Shown piece by piece: positions 52,299 to 61,775 of a DNA stretch of 64,000 nt. A model generated the notes under the pieces. That model did no database searches and was not told the DNA's origin. It saw only the letters and a program-made list of their open reading frames with translations. The translations under genes were made by a program, and so were the position numbers. The stretch is from Burkholderia sp. 9120 (GTDB lineage: Bacteria; Pseudomonadota; Gammaproteobacteria; Burkholderiales; Burkholderiaceae): NCBI RefSeq assembly GCF_000745015.1, contig NZ_JQNA01000002.1, positions 558,001 through 622,000 on the forward strand. The letters run 5' to 3'. Within the stretch, counting starts at the first letter, position 1. Each line of letters opens with the position of its first letter.

Positions 52299-53498
52299 AT
52301 GACTATCAAGATGATCGCCGCCGGGCTCGCGGCGGCCTCTCTATGCGCCTGTTCGCTGGCGCCGGGGCCGTATCTGGACACCAACCGCCTGACGCCGCCC
52401 GCGCCGCCCGAGCAGACCGCGGACAAGTTTCCGGTGCATGCGATCGACGTCGCGTACTTCCGTCAGCAGCGCGCGGCGGCGGTGCCGGCCGTCTGCCCGC
52501 TGTCGTGCCTGACCGCGCAGACCCGTGCGGGTTACGACTACCGGCTTGGTATCGGCGACCAGGTGAGCATCATCGTCTGGGATCACCCGGAACTGACCGG
52601 CGGCGGCACCGGCGTAGCGAGCCTGCCACCGCTGCCGAGCACCGGCGGCGGCGCGGCGCCCTCGCCCGGGCCGACGCAGACGCAAGGCGCGACGCCGATC
52701 GCGCCGGCGCTGTCGGGCGGCGGCGAAGGCGGCCTCACCGTGCGCGTCGCCAACAACGGCACGATCTTCTTCCCGCGCGTGGGCCGCATCAAGGTGCAAG
52801 GCATGGACGCGCAGCAGGTCCAGGAAATGTTGACGAAGCGTCTGTCGAAGACCATTCGCGATCCGCAACTCGACGTGCGCGTCTCGGGCTTCAACAGCCA
52901 GTCGGTGCAGGTCACCGGCAACCTGCGCACGCCGGCTTCGGAGGCGATCACCGACGCGCCGCTCACCGTGCTCGACGCGATCAATCGCGCGGGCGGCGCG
53001 TTGCCCGATGCGGATCTGCAAAACGTCGGCGTGACGCGCAACGGCAAACGCTACACCGTCGACGTCGCCGCGCTGCTCGAAACCGGCGATCCGCAACAGA
53101 ACGTGCTGCTCAAGGACGGCGACATCATCGACGTGCCGGACCGCTCGAATAGCCGCGTGTTCGTGCTCGGCGAAGTGAACAAGCCGACCTCGCTGCCGAT
53201 GAACCGCGGCCGCCTGACGCTCGCCGACGCGCTGACAGGCGCCGGCAGCCTCGACGTCAAAACCGGCGATCCGCGCTTCGTCTACGTGGTGCGCGGCGCC
53301 GACAAGACGCTCACGCCGGATGTCTATCAGCTCGACATGACCCAGGTCGACGCGTTGATGCTGATGACCAAGTTCGAATTGCAACCGAAGGACGTGGTGT
53401 ACGTGCAGGTCTCGAGTGCGGCGCGCTTCAACCGTGCGCTCGAACAGATCACGCCGACACTGCAGTCGCTGTTCTACACCGTGCAGCTCTCCAGATAA
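52299..53498 (+). CDS. Wza-type outer-membrane polysaccharide export lipoprotein
   Basis: A 399-residue protein with lipobox SLCAC (Cys18). The Poly_export domain contains YDYRLGIGDQVSIIVWDHPE, then a Gly/Pro-rich insert (about 105-145), GTIFFPRVGRIKVQGMDAQQ, VQEMLTKRLSKTIRDPQLDV, and SLBB domains (VQVTGNLRTPASEAITDAPL, VFVLGEVNKPTSLPMNRGRL). It forms the export channel with the Wzc-type partner encoded next. GAGGG is before ATG 52299. Confidence 0.95.
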   Translation: MTIKMIAAGLAAASLCACSLAPGPYLDTNRLTPPAPPEQTADKFPVHAIDVAYFRQQRAAAVPAVCPLSCLTAQTRAGYDYRLGIGDQVSIIVWDHPELTGGGTGVASLPPLPSTGGGAAPSPGPTQTQGATPIAPALSGGGEGGLTVRVANNGTIFFPRVGRIKVQGMDAQQVQEMLTKRLSKTIRDPQLDVRVSGFNSQSVQVTGNLRTPASEAITDAPLTVLDAINRAGGALPDADLQNVGVTRNGKRYTVDVAALLETGDPQQNVLLKDGDIIDVPDRSNSRVFVLGEVNKPTSLPMNRGRLTLADALTGAGSLDVKTGDPRFVYVVRGADKTLTPDVYQLDMTQVDALMLMTKFELQPKDVVYVQVSSAARFNRALEQITPTLQSLFYTVQLSR

Positions 53499-53520
53499 TG
53501 CGCACGCAACGGAGTCTCCT

Positions 53521-55926
53521 ATGAGTACGTACGACATGCTGGAGCCGGGCCCGCCGCCCGGCGGCGACGAAGACGCGGTCATGCGCGATCTGCTGCGCAC
53601 GGTGATGGATCAGATCTGGTGGGTGCTGGGCATTGCCGGCAGCATCATTCTCGCCGCGGTGATCTATACGAAGATCGCCACGCCGATCTATTCCGCCGAC
53701 GCGCTGTTGCAGGTCGACACGCAAAGCAATAACGGCGGCGCGCAGAACCCGAATTCGCCGTCGCTCGTGCCGACGGCCGGCCCGATGCATACCGACGCCG
53801 AGATCGAAATCATCAAGAGCCGCGCGGTGGTCGAACCGGTGGTCGAGCAGTTCAAGCTGAACTTCAGCACCTCGGCGAAGACCATGCCGGTGCTCGGCAA
53901 GATCACGTCGATATTTACGCATCCCGGTAAACCGCTCGGCGCTTTCCTCGGCATGCGTTCGTATGCATGGGGCGGTGAACAATTCGCGGTCGATTCGATC
54001 ACGGTGCCGAAAGCGCTCGAAGGCGCGCGTCTGACGCTGCATGTGCTCGACGAAGGCCGCTATCAACTCACCGATGCGTACGGCGAGGAGATCCTGACCG
54101 GCGTGGCCGGTCAACCCGCCACCGGCAGCGACGTCACGCTGTTCGTCAAGAAGCTGGTGGCGCGCCCCGGCACGACCTTCTACGTGACCCGCTTCAACCA
54201 GCTCGACGCCGTGTCCGGTCTCGCCGCCGGCCTGCAGGTCAGCGAGAAAGGTCGCGACACCGGCGTCGTGCAACTGTCGTTCATGGGCACCGATCCGCAC
54301 GCGATCACCGCGATCACCAACGCGGTGGCGGCCTCGTATCTGGCGCAGCGCACCGAGCGCGCGCAGGAAGAAGCGAGCCATATGCTCACGTTCCTGAACA
54401 GCGAGTTGCCGCATCTGCGCGACGAGGTGAAGAAGGCGGAGACCGCGCTGTCGCAGTATCAGTCGAAAGTGGGTTCGTTCCAGCCGACTCAGGAAGCCGG
54501 CGTGTATCTCGCCGGGGGCCTCGATTACGAAAAGCAGATCGCCACGTTGCGCATTCAGCGCGCGCAACTGCTGCAACGCTTCACGCAGGAAGCGCCGGAA
54601 GTGCAGCAGGTCGATGCGCAAATGGCCGCGTTGACGCGCGAGAAAGCGCGCTTCGAAGATCACTTCACCACGCTGCCGAGTTCCGAGCGCAATGCCCTCG
54701 CGTTGCAACGCGACGCCAAGGTCGCCGAGGAAATCTACGTGGCGCTGCTGAACAAAACCCAGGAGCTGTCGATTTCGCGCGCCGGCACGATCGGCAACGT
54801 GCATATCATCGACGACGCGTTGCTGCCGTCGCAGCCGGTGCGGCCGAAGTCCGCGCTGATCATTTCGGCGGGCACGCTGCTCGGGGTGATTGGCGGCATT
54901 CTGTTTGCGTTCTGCCGCCGTACGTTCTTCACCGGTGTGGCCGATCCCGAGTTCGTCGAGCGGCGTTTTCAATTGCCGATTTTCGGCTCGATCGCATTCA
55001 GTCCCGAACAGGCGCGCGCCGACAAGCAGTTGAGTGCCCAGCGCCGGGCCGCCCTGCCCGCGCCGCGCTCCACGCCGACCGAGGTGCCCGCGTTGCCGTC
55101 GGGTGTGATCGCACGGCTGCGGCCGGGTGCGACGGCGGCGGCAAGCAAGGCGCGCCGCCGCGCCAGCGTGCCGGTCGGCACGCAGACTGTGATTCCGTCC
55201 GGCAAGACGCCGATGCGGCCGCTGCTGGTCAAGACGCATCCGTACGATTCGACGGTGGAAGGCTTGCGCGGGCTGCGCGCCACGCTGCAGTTCGGCCTGC
55301 TCGAAGCGCCGAACCGTATCGTCGCGATCACGAGCCCGGCGCCGTCGGACGGCAAGAGCTTTCTGTGCGCGAACCTCGCCGCGCTGATCGCGGAGTCCGG
55401 CAAGCGCGTGCTGCTGATCGACGCCGATCTGCGACGCGGCCGGCTCGCGCAATATCTCGGCCGCTCGCCGAACGGCGGCTTGACCGAACTGCTGACAGGT
55501 CAGGTCGATCTGGAGACCGCGGCGCGCACGACCGGCGTGGACGGCTTGCACTTCATCGCGGCGGGCGCTTATCCGCCGAATCCGTCGGAGTTGCTGACGT
55601 CGGCGCGCTTCAGCGAAATCCTCGCGCGCTTCGAACAGGACTTCGATCTGGTGATCGTCGACACGCCGCCGCTGCTGGCGGTGGCTGATGCCGCGGTCGT
55701 TGCCAATCTGGCCGGTTCGACGGTGCTGGTGATGCGCGCCGGCGCTCATACCGAAGGACACCTTGCCGAAGCGCTGAAGAAACTGCGGCGTGCGCGGGCT
55801 CGCGTGGTGGGCGGGGTGATGAATGCGGTGCCGTTGAAGAGCCACAATCGCTACGGCACCTATGACTACGCGTACGCATACACGTATTCCGCCGGCGATC
55901 CGCCGGATATTCATGCGCCGCAGTAG
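53521..55926 (+). CDS. Wzc/BceF-type polysaccharide co-polymerase and tyrosine autokinase
   Basis: An 801-residue inner-membrane protein. A Wzz domain with TM1 (WWVLGIAGSIILAAVIY), a periplasmic coiled-coil region and TM2 (ALIISAGTLLGVIGGILFAF) precede the BY-kinase: Walker A around PSDGKSF (609-614), Walker A' LLIDADLRRG (Asp634, Asp636) and Walker B LVIVDTPP (Asp714). The C-terminus has six tyrosines in twelve residues (778-789), the autophosphorylation cluster. It regulates polymer length and export with Wza. GGAG precedes ATG 53521. Confidence 0.95.
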   Translation: MSTYDMLEPGPPPGGDEDAVMRDLLRTVMDQIWWVLGIAGSIILAAVIYTKIATPIYSADALLQVDTQSNNGGAQNPNSPSLVPTAGPMHTDAEIEIIKSRAVVEPVVEQFKLNFSTSAKTMPVLGKITSIFTHPGKPLGAFLGMRSYAWGGEQFAVDSITVPKALEGARLTLHVLDEGRYQLTDAYGEEILTGVAGQPATGSDVTLFVKKLVARPGTTFYVTRFNQLDAVSGLAAGLQVSEKGRDTGVVQLSFMGTDPHAITAITNAVAASYLAQRTERAQEEASHMLTFLNSELPHLRDEVKKAETALSQYQSKVGSFQPTQEAGVYLAGGLDYEKQIATLRIQRAQLLQRFTQEAPEVQQVDAQMAALTREKARFEDHFTTLPSSERNALALQRDAKVAEEIYVALLNKTQELSISRAGTIGNVHIIDDALLPSQPVRPKSALIISAGTLLGVIGGILFAFCRRTFFTGVADPEFVERRFQLPIFGSIAFSPEQARADKQLSAQRRAALPAPRSTPTEVPALPSGVIARLRPGATAAASKARRRASVPVGTQTVIPSGKTPMRPLLVKTHPYDSTVEGLRGLRATLQFGLLEAPNRIVAITSPAPSDGKSFLCANLAALIAESGKRVLLIDADLRRGRLAQYLGRSPNGGLTELLTGQVDLETAARTTGVDGLHFIAAGAYPPNPSELLTSARFSEILARFEQDFDLVIVDTPPLLAVADAAVVANLAGSTVLVMRAGAHTEGHLAEALKKLRRARARVVGGVMNAVPLKSHNRYGTYDYAYAYTYSAGDPPDIHAPQ

Positions 55927-55960
55927 GTGGGACGGTAGTTAGATCGGCAGAGCGTCAAAC

Positions 55961-56003
55961 AGAAGGGGCTGCGCCTGAATCAGGCGCAGCCCCTTCTGGT
56001 TTT
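55961..56003 (+). terminator. Rho-independent terminator after the EPS export operon
   Basis: A 17-bp perfect stem (55961-55977 with 55981-55997) has a 3-nt loop and is followed by GGTTTTC. Confidence 0.88.
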
Positions 56004-56013
56004 CTCGACGAGC

Positions 56014-56080
56014 GCGCAGCGTGGTTTGGGTGCGTGGCTTGAATGCATGCGCCGCACGCAAACCACGCTGCGCCGTTTTT
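56014..56080 (+). terminator. Second hairpin terminator in tandem
   Basis: GCGCAGCGTGGTTTG (56014-56028) pairs perfectly with 56059-56073, followed by CGTTTTT. It lies directly downstream of the first terminator and may also protect the higBA operon from read-through. Confidence 0.75.
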
Positions 56081-56501
56081 ACAGAAACGCGCTGACGTCG
56101 GTATGAAAACGCACGGCGAGCGCCTTGGCGACCTTTTTGCTGATCGCCCGCCGGCCCGCCAGGATATCGCTCACCACGGTGGGCGAAGCGATACCCATCA
56201 GATCCTTCTGCTTGAGCCCGTGCGTTTCCAGCAGATGCCGCAATACCTCGCGCGGCTCCGCTTTGGGAATCTCCACGTGCTGCTCTTCCCAGCGTTCGAT
56301 CAGGTCGGTCACGATCGCGAACAGATCGGCGAGCGGATCTTCCTCGTCGCCGTTCAGATGATCGGCGAGCGAGTTGGCGACACGCACCATCTGCTGGTAA
56401 TCCTGCTCGTTGCGGATGGGCATGATCGGCAACTGGGCTCGCAGCGCGACCCAGGTTTGAGCGATGTCGGGAAAGGCTCCCGGAAGGCGATCGGCATTCA
56501 T
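56079..56501 (-). CDS. higA: HigA-type antitoxin with XRE helix-turn-helix
   Basis: A 140-residue antitoxin. The N-terminal part reads AQLPIMPIRNEQDYQQMVRV and EEDPLADLFAIVTDLIERWE; the C-terminal HTH reads LRHLLETHGLKQKDLMGIAS, PTVVSDILAGRRAISKKVAK, ALAVRFHTDVSAFL. ATG 56501 overlaps the higB stop by 4 bp and was preferred over ATG 56525, which lies 28 bp inside higB. It probably neutralises HigB and represses the operon. Confidence 0.92.
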   Translation of the reverse strand: MNADRLPGAFPDIAQTWVALRAQLPIMPIRNEQDYQQMVRVANSLADHLNGDEEDPLADLFAIVTDLIERWEEQHVEIPKAEPREVLRHLLETHGLKQKDLMGIASPTVVSDILAGRRAISKKVAKALAVRFHTDVSAFL

Positions 56502-56797
56502 GAGTTTAAATTCTTCCTCGTCCAAAGGTCGTACTCCGCATGCGTCAATACATGACGAACGAATAACGACTGCCTGTTGTAGTGAATCGCCGCGACGATC
56601 CGGAACCGGTTGCCGCCTACATCGAAAACGGTGTATTGCGGCGGCACGTAGTCCACGGCGGCGAACGTCTGCTTCAGGTCGTTATAGCCATACGCGAGGC
56701 AAGCCTGCGCCAGTGAATACCACGTCATTAGCGCACTGCGCGCACCCGGATGTCTGTTTATAAAGTCCAGCAACGCCTTCTTTGAAATAACCCGCAT
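56498..56797 (-). CDS. higB: HigB-type mRNA interferase toxin
   Basis: A 99-residue RelE-superfamily toxin of the HigB group: MRVISKKALLDFINRHPGAR, SALMTWYSLAQA, YVPPQYTVFDVGGNRFRIVA, AIHYNRQSLFVRHVLTHAEY and DLWTRKNL. These toxins cleave mRNA on the ribosome. GAGGAA precedes ATG 56797. The toxin-first order is typical of higBA. Confidence 0.94.
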   Translation of the reverse strand: MRVISKKALLDFINRHPGARSALMTWYSLAQACLAYGYNDLKQTFAAVDYVPPQYTVFDVGGNRFRIVAAIHYNRQSLFVRHVLTHAEYDLWTRKNLNS

Positions 56798-57106
56798 CGT
56801 ATTTCCTCACCTGGTTTGGCGGGCTGAACATGCACGCTCTACCTGCAAGGCTAAACATTGCGGCACGGCGCCGATAGCTGGCCGGATGGCATAAGACAAA
56901 TGCCTGCTGATCGGGTATTGCGGTACGACTGAAAGCATTTTATTCGCGTTGCGCGAACTTCGCAATATGCGAATAACGAGACAACCTGGCGACGTCGAAC
57001 GGTCGCGCGGACTGCTGGCGGCGCATGCGTGCGCATCGTCGCGAGCAGACGCACACGTACGCGCACACACGCGCCGGTTTAAACCATATTCCTGCGCACG
57101 CGTGCT
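56798..57106. other. Intergenic region upstream of higBA
   Basis: 309 bp without a supported gene. It contains a 37-bp imperfect dyad (56940-56976) whose outer arms TTATTCGC and GCGAATAA are perfect. It may carry the higBA promoter or serve as the terminator of the upstream minus-strand GT4 gene. Confidence 0.5.
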
Positions 57107-58324
57107 TCAACGTCCCCAACTGCTTTCCTGTGCCGGCTCGCCGGACCATCCCAACTCGGGCGCGGCGAGGTCCGGTTCGTTGCGTTCCACGATGCTAAGC
57201 CGTTGGCGCAGCCCGCCCGCGGCGATCGTGCGCGTGACTTCGGCCATGAACGCGCGCCGGAACACCGCCGCCGAAAAACGTTCGGCGTTCGCGCGACACG
57301 CGGCCGGCGTGATCTGGTCACGTTGCCGTTCGAAACGATCGATCGCGCCGAGCATCGACACCACGGTCTGGCGCGCGAAATACACGCCTGTGGGATACGG
57401 CTCGCCGATCGGCACCACTGTTTCGAGCGCCCCGCCCTTGCCGTACGCGATCACCGGTGTGCCGCAGGCTTGCGCTTCGAGCGGCACGATGCCGAAGTCT
57501 TCTTCAGCGGCGAACACGAACGCGCGCGCGCGTTGCAAATGGTCCTTGAGCACTTCGAAGGGCTGGTAGCCGAGAATCGTCACGTTCGGGCCGGCCTTGG
57601 CGCGAATTGCCGCCATTTCCGGCCCATCGCCGATCACGATCAATTGCCGGTGCGGCGTCGCGCTGAACGTCTCGACGATCAGATCGATGCGCTTATACGG
57701 CACCATCCGCGACGCGGTCAGATAGAAGTCTTCCTTGGTCGTGCACAGTTCGAATTCGTGCACGTCGACGGGCGGCGGCACCACGGCCGCATCACGTCGA
57801 TAGGTTTTCATCACGCGTCGTGCGACGAATTGCGAATTCGCGATCAGACGATCGACGCTGTTCGCCGAATGCGAGTCCCAGCCGCGCAGATAGTGAAGCA
57901 AGGCACGCGCGGCCCATGACTTCGGGCCGGTCAGCAGATTCGCTTCACGCAGATATTGATGCTGCAGATCCCACGCGTAGCGCATGGGCGAATGCACGTA
58001 GCTCACGTGGGTTTGATCCGGGCCGACCAGCACGCCCTTGGCGACCGCGTAGGAACTCGTAATGATCAGATCGTAGCCGGACAGATCGAACTGTTCGACC
58101 GCGAGCGGCATCAACGCGAGATACGCGCGATAGCGCCGCCGTGCGAACGGCAGGCGCTGAATGAACGACGTGGTGACCGGTTTTCCGCCGAGCGGCCTGC
58201 GGTCTTCGAGGAAGTCGACAAGACTGAAAAGATCCGCGTCGGGAAAGCATTCGATGATCTGTTCGAGCACCTTCTCGGCGCCACCCGGTGCGACGAGCCA
58301 GTCGTGCACGATCGCCACTCTCAT
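57107..58324 (-). CDS. Glycosyltransferase family 4
   Basis: A 405-residue GT-B transferase: MRVAIVHDWLVAPGGAEKVL, VSYVHSPMRYAWDLQHQYLR, IANSQFVARRVMKTYRRDAA, VVPPPVDVHEF, YKRIDLIVETF and the E-x7-E motif EEDFGIVPLEAQACGTPVIA. It matches the WcaI/mannosyltransferase-like group common in EPS loci. GGGGAGATC precedes ATG 58324. It is divergent from the next GT4 gene and outside the main operons. Confidence 0.93.
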   Translation of the reverse strand: MRVAIVHDWLVAPGGAEKVLEQIIECFPDADLFSLVDFLEDRRPLGGKPVTTSFIQRLPFARRRYRAYLALMPLAVEQFDLSGYDLIITSSYAVAKGVLVGPDQTHVSYVHSPMRYAWDLQHQYLREANLLTGPKSWAARALLHYLRGWDSHSANSVDRLIANSQFVARRVMKTYRRDAAVVPPPVDVHEFELCTTKEDFYLTASRMVPYKRIDLIVETFSATPHRQLIVIGDGPEMAAIRAKAGPNVTILGYQPFEVLKDHLQRARAFVFAAEEDFGIVPLEAQACGTPVIAYGKGGALETVVPIGEPYPTGVYFARQTVVSMLGAIDRFERQRDQITPAACRANAERFSAAVFRRAFMAEVTRTIAAGGLRQRLSIVERNEPDLAAPELGWSGEPAQESSWGR

Positions 58325-58492
58325 GATCTCCCCACCTATTGATAAACGCCTCCAGGGCTTAGCGAAGAGTGTAGGTGTCGCATCGTTTGCCGTGCGTGCG
58401 CGTGCCCACATTCGACGCGCGACAGTGCGCGAATAATTAAGCATCGCGGTTCGCCTCTTGCGAATCCGCGCCTCTCAATCACTCGCCTTCCT

Positions 58493-59878
58493 ATGCGCCC
58501 GACGATCGACGCTTCGCCTCCTCTTCATGCTTTGCCGCGTATTCAGCCTGTACCGATCGAGACGTCTGGTGCGTCGCCTGCTTTGGGCGCTTCTGTGGGT
58601 TCTGCTGGCTCCGTTGCTTCCGTTGCGCCTGTCGCGCCTTTCGCTTCAGACTTAACGACGATCGAAGCCGCGCGTGCGCCCGTGTCGCCCACCGTGCTGT
58701 TCGTCGATCAGAGCGGACAGCTCGGCGGCGCCGAATTCGCACTGCTGCAACTGGCCGGACATTGCGCCGCCTACAGCGAAGTCGTGCTGCTGTCCGACGG
58801 TCCGTTCCGTTCGCGGCTCGAAGCGCTTGGCGCGCGCGTGCAGGTGATCAGCGATGCGCGCGTGTCGGGCATCGCGCGACACGCGTCGGGATGGAACTGT
58901 TTGCGCGTCCTACCCGGCATGTTTCGCCAGGTGCGGGTAATCGCCGCGCGCGCACGCGATTTCGACGTGCTGTTTCTTAATACGCAAAAGGCGCTGGTGC
59001 TCGGCGTGCTCGGCAAACCGCTGCATCGCAAACCGGTGATCTGGTATCAGCACGATATTCTCACGCGCAACCATTTCGGCCGCGTGCAGTTGAATGTCGT
59101 CAAATGGCTGGTGCGTTTCGCGGTCGATCAGGTAATAGTGAATTCGCAGGCCTCGGCGCGCTCGCTCGCGGCGTTGACGGGTGTCGCGGCGGACTCGGTG
59201 CCGGTGATCTACAACGGCATCGATGCGGCTGCGTTCAGCCGTGTGGAAGATGCTGATGGTGCCGACGGTGCCGTTACTAGTGCCGACGGTGCTGGCATCG
59301 CCGCGTTGCGGCGGCGGCTCGGCTTGCCCGCCGATGCGTGGCTCGCGGGTCTGTTCGGCCGGCTCGCGCCGTGGAAAGGCCAGCACGTCGCGCTCGACGC
59401 GATCGCGCGTTTGCCTGGGGCGCATCTTGTGCTGGTCGGTGCGCCGCTCTTTGGTGAGGACGCGTACGCGCAGCGCCTGCACGAGCAGGCAGCGGCGTTA
59501 GGGATTGCGGATCGCGTGCACTTCGCGGGCTTTCAGGACGACGTGCCCGCGTGGATGAGCGCGATGGATGTGATCCTGCACACGTCGACAGAGCCCGAGC
59601 CGTTTGGCCGTGTGATCGTCGAAGGCATGGCGGCGGCGCGCCCGGTGATTGCCGCCGCGGCGGGCGGCGTCACCGAGATCGTGCGGCATCGGCACAATGG
59701 CTGGTTGGTGAAACCTGGCGACGTCAGCGCATTGGCGGACGCGATCGGCGCGTTGCGGGACGATCCCGTACTCGCGCAGCGGCTTGCGCGACAGGCGCGG
59801 GATGATGCGCGGTCGGCGTTTTCGGTGGAGCAGTATCTGGAGAAGATGACGCAGGCGATCCGGCGGGCTGCGCGATGA
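58493..59878 (+). CDS. Glycosyltransferase family 4
   Basis: A 461-residue protein. The first 60 residues are Ser/Ala/Pro-rich and disordered, then the GT-B fold begins: PTVLFVDQSGQLGGAEFALL, KPVIWYQHDILTRNHFG, VIYNGIDAAAFS, FGRLAPWKGQHVALDAIARL and the motif EPEPFGRVIVEGMAAARPVI. A short Asp/Gly/Ala repeat (DADGADGAVTSADGAG) interrupts the middle. There is no Shine-Dalgarno before ATG 58493, and a start nearer residue 65 is possible. Confidence 0.9.
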   Translation: MRPTIDASPPLHALPRIQPVPIETSGASPALGASVGSAGSVASVAPVAPFASDLTTIEAARAPVSPTVLFVDQSGQLGGAEFALLQLAGHCAAYSEVVLLSDGPFRSRLEALGARVQVISDARVSGIARHASGWNCLRVLPGMFRQVRVIAARARDFDVLFLNTQKALVLGVLGKPLHRKPVIWYQHDILTRNHFGRVQLNVVKWLVRFAVDQVIVNSQASARSLAALTGVAADSVPVIYNGIDAAAFSRVEDADGADGAVTSADGAGIAALRRRLGLPADAWLAGLFGRLAPWKGQHVALDAIARLPGAHLVLVGAPLFGEDAYAQRLHEQAAALGIADRVHFAGFQDDVPAWMSAMDVILHTSTEPEPFGRVIVEGMAAARPVIAAAAGGVTEIVRHRHNGWLVKPGDVSALADAIGALRDDPVLAQRLARQARDDARSAFSVEQYLEKMTQAIRRAAR

Positions 59879-59891
59879 GGCGGGAAGAAGC

Positions 59892-59947
59892 GTAGGTTGA
59901 TGCGTGGTTGATGCGTGGTTGATGCGTGGTTGATGCGCGGTTGGTGC
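59892..59947. repeat. 11-bp tandem repeat, about five copies
   Basis: The unit GTGGTTGATGC occurs three times perfectly (59904-59936), flanked by one degenerate copy on each side (59892-59903 and 59937-59947). It lies just after the GT4 stop. Confidence 0.85.
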
Positions 59948-60060
59948 CTGGGTCGCGGCGCTAGTGGACGCGCGGACCGTCGTGGGGTTTTGAAACCCAC
60001 TGAAGAATGCGCGCGCAAGCCTTTTTCAACAGACTCACGCGCGGCTCAAACGAAGCTCGA

Positions 60061-60756
60061 TCAGTCCTTGCTGTACTCGATCGTTTCAACGCCAGTATCT
60101 GTACCGAGCAGGCACAGATTCGCGCCACGGCCTGCGAACAGACCCACCGTCACCACGCCCGGCCATGCGTTGACATGCATTTCCAGCGTGCGCGGATCGC
60201 TAATGCGCAGACCTTTGACGTCGATGATTTCGTTACCGTTGTCGGTAATGAACGGCACGCCTTCTTTCGTCACACGGACCACCGGCACACCGCCCAGCGC
60301 GGTGATGCGGCGGCCGATCGCGGTACGCGCCATCGGCACCACTTCGATCGGCAACGGGAAGTTGCCGAGCGTGTCGACCAGCTTGCTCGCATCCGCGATA
60401 CAGACGAATACGTCCGACACCGACGCGACGATTTTCTCGCGCGTCAGCGCGCCGCCGCCGCCCTTGATCATCGCGCCGCTGTGGTCGATCTCGTCGGCGC
60501 CATCCACATACACGCGCAGCGAATCGATTTCGTTCAGGTCGAGCACCTTGAAGCCATGCGATTGCAAACGCGCGGTGGTGGCGAGCGAGCTCGACACCGC
60601 ACCGCGATAGCGCGACTTGCTGGCGGCCAACGCGTCGATGAAACAGTTCGCGGTGGAGCCGGTGCCGACACCGATGATCGAGCCTTCCGGCACGGTGGCG
60701 TTCACGTAGTCGGCGGCGGCCTGGCCGACCAGTTGCTTGAGTTCGTCTTGAGTCAT
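60061..60756 (-). CDS. rpiA: Ribose-5-phosphate isomerase A
   Basis: A 231-residue enzyme of the pentose phosphate pathway that interconverts ribose-5-phosphate and ribulose-5-phosphate. Signatures are the phosphate loop [15 protein letters not shown], the catalytic [25 protein letters not shown] (catalytic Glu and Lys) and the C-terminal [20 protein letters not shown]. Length and motifs are complete. Confidence 0.97.
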   Translation of the reverse strand: MTQDELKQLVGQAAADYVNATVPEGSIIGVGTGSTANCFIDALAASKSRYRGAVSSSLATTARLQSHGFKVLDLNEIDSLRVYVDGADEIDHSGAMIKGGGGALTREKIVASVSDVFVCIADASKLVDTLGNFPLPIEVVPMARTAIGRRITALGGVPVVRVTKEGVPFITDNGNEIIDVKGLRISDPRTLEMHVNAWPGVVTVGLFAGRGANLCLLGTDTGVETIEYSKD

Positions 60757-60832
60757 GGGAGAGGCTGGCGTGCAGTAAAAACGGCTAGTTTACCGGAGTG
60801 GCGCGTGGGGGCTCGGGGATTACTTCCGCGAA

Positions 60833-61576
60833 TTACTTCTTCACCGAACGCTGACGCACCGCTTCGAACAGACAGACGCCGCTCGCCACGGAAACATTCA
60901 AACTCTCCACCGTGCCGGCCATCGGAATCTGCATCACCATATCGCAGGTATCGCGCGTGAGACGGCGCATGCCCTCGCCTTCCGCGCCCATCACCAACGC
61001 GACCGGACCGTCGAGCTCGGTTTCGTACAGGCTCTTGGTCGCTTCGTCCGCCGTGCCGACCACCCACACGCCCGCGTCCTTCAACTCACGCAGCGCGCGC
61101 GCCAGATTCGTCACGGTGATGTACGGCACGGTATCCGCCGCGCCGCTCGCGACCTTCGCCGCCGTCGCGTTCAACCCGACCGCGCGATCGCGCGGGGCGA
61201 TCACCGCATGCGCGCCGGCGGCATCCGCCACACGCAGACACGCGCCGAGGTTGTGCGGATCGGTCACGCCGTCCAGCACCAGAATCAGCGCCTTACCGTT
61301 GATACCGTCGAGCAGTTCCGCCAGGTTCTGCGCGAGCGGCATGTCGGTCGCGCGCGCCACCACGCCCTGGTGACGCTCGGTGTGCGAGAGTCCCCACAGA
61401 CGCGTTTCGTCGGCGGCGATCAGACGCACGCCGGCTTCTTTCGCCGTGTGCAGAAATTCGGTCATGCGACGATCTTTACGCGTTGCGTCGTAATAGACCT
61501 CTTCGACCGTCGACGCATCGTGACGCATACGCGCGGTCACTGCGTGGAAACCGTATAAAACCTTGAGACGTGACAT
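60833..61576 (-). CDS. rlmB: 23S rRNA (guanosine-2'-O-)-methyltransferase RlmB
   Basis: A 247-residue SPOUT-family methyltransferase modifying G2251 of 23S rRNA. The N-terminal substrate-binding domain starts [16 protein letters not shown]. The knotted domain has [20 protein letters not shown] (with catalytic Asn/Arg), [20 protein letters not shown] and the end [20 protein letters not shown]. It lies 199 bp downstream of rnr on the same strand, the common rnr-rlmB order. Confidence 0.96.
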   Translation of the reverse strand: MSRLKVLYGFHAVTARMRHDASTVEEVYYDATRKDRRMTEFLHTAKEAGVRLIAADETRLWGLSHTERHQGVVARATDMPLAQNLAELLDGINGKALILVLDGVTDPHNLGACLRVADAAGAHAVIAPRDRAVGLNATAAKVASGAADTVPYITVTNLARALRELKDAGVWVVGTADEATKSLYETELDGPVALVMGAEGEGMRRLTRDTCDMVMQIPMAGTVESLNVSVASGVCLFEAVRQRSVKK

Positions 61577-61702
61577 GACTGATACAACCTTTGATTGAGC
61601 GCGACTGCAACGCGCGCTGCTGTGATGAAGACGAGCTTGAGTACTTGGCTGGGCGCTTCGTTACGCTACCCGCTTGCAGGTTTTGCTCGATTACTTGACC
61701 GC

Positions 61703-61758
61703 GTTAAAACGAACACCGCGCGCAACCGGTACGTTGCTCCGTACCCGATGCGCGCGGT
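61703..61758 (-). terminator. Rho-independent terminator of rnr
   Basis: A 10-bp stem (61715-61724 with 61749-61758) with additional inner pairing is followed on the minus strand by GTTCGTTTTAACG. It sits between rnr and rlmB, which suggests that rlmB also needs its own promoter. Confidence 0.7.
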
Positions 61759-61775
61759 TCTAAAACAAGGCCGCT

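Noticed and set aside
53449..55914. 821-codon open frame opposite the Wzc-type kinase gene
   Set aside because: Same reason: Arg/Gln/His-rich composition without domains. The plus strand carries clear Walker motifs.
59892..59947. Possible CRISPR-like array
   Set aside because: The units are 11 bp and directly abutting, without spacers, so this is a simple tandem repeat.
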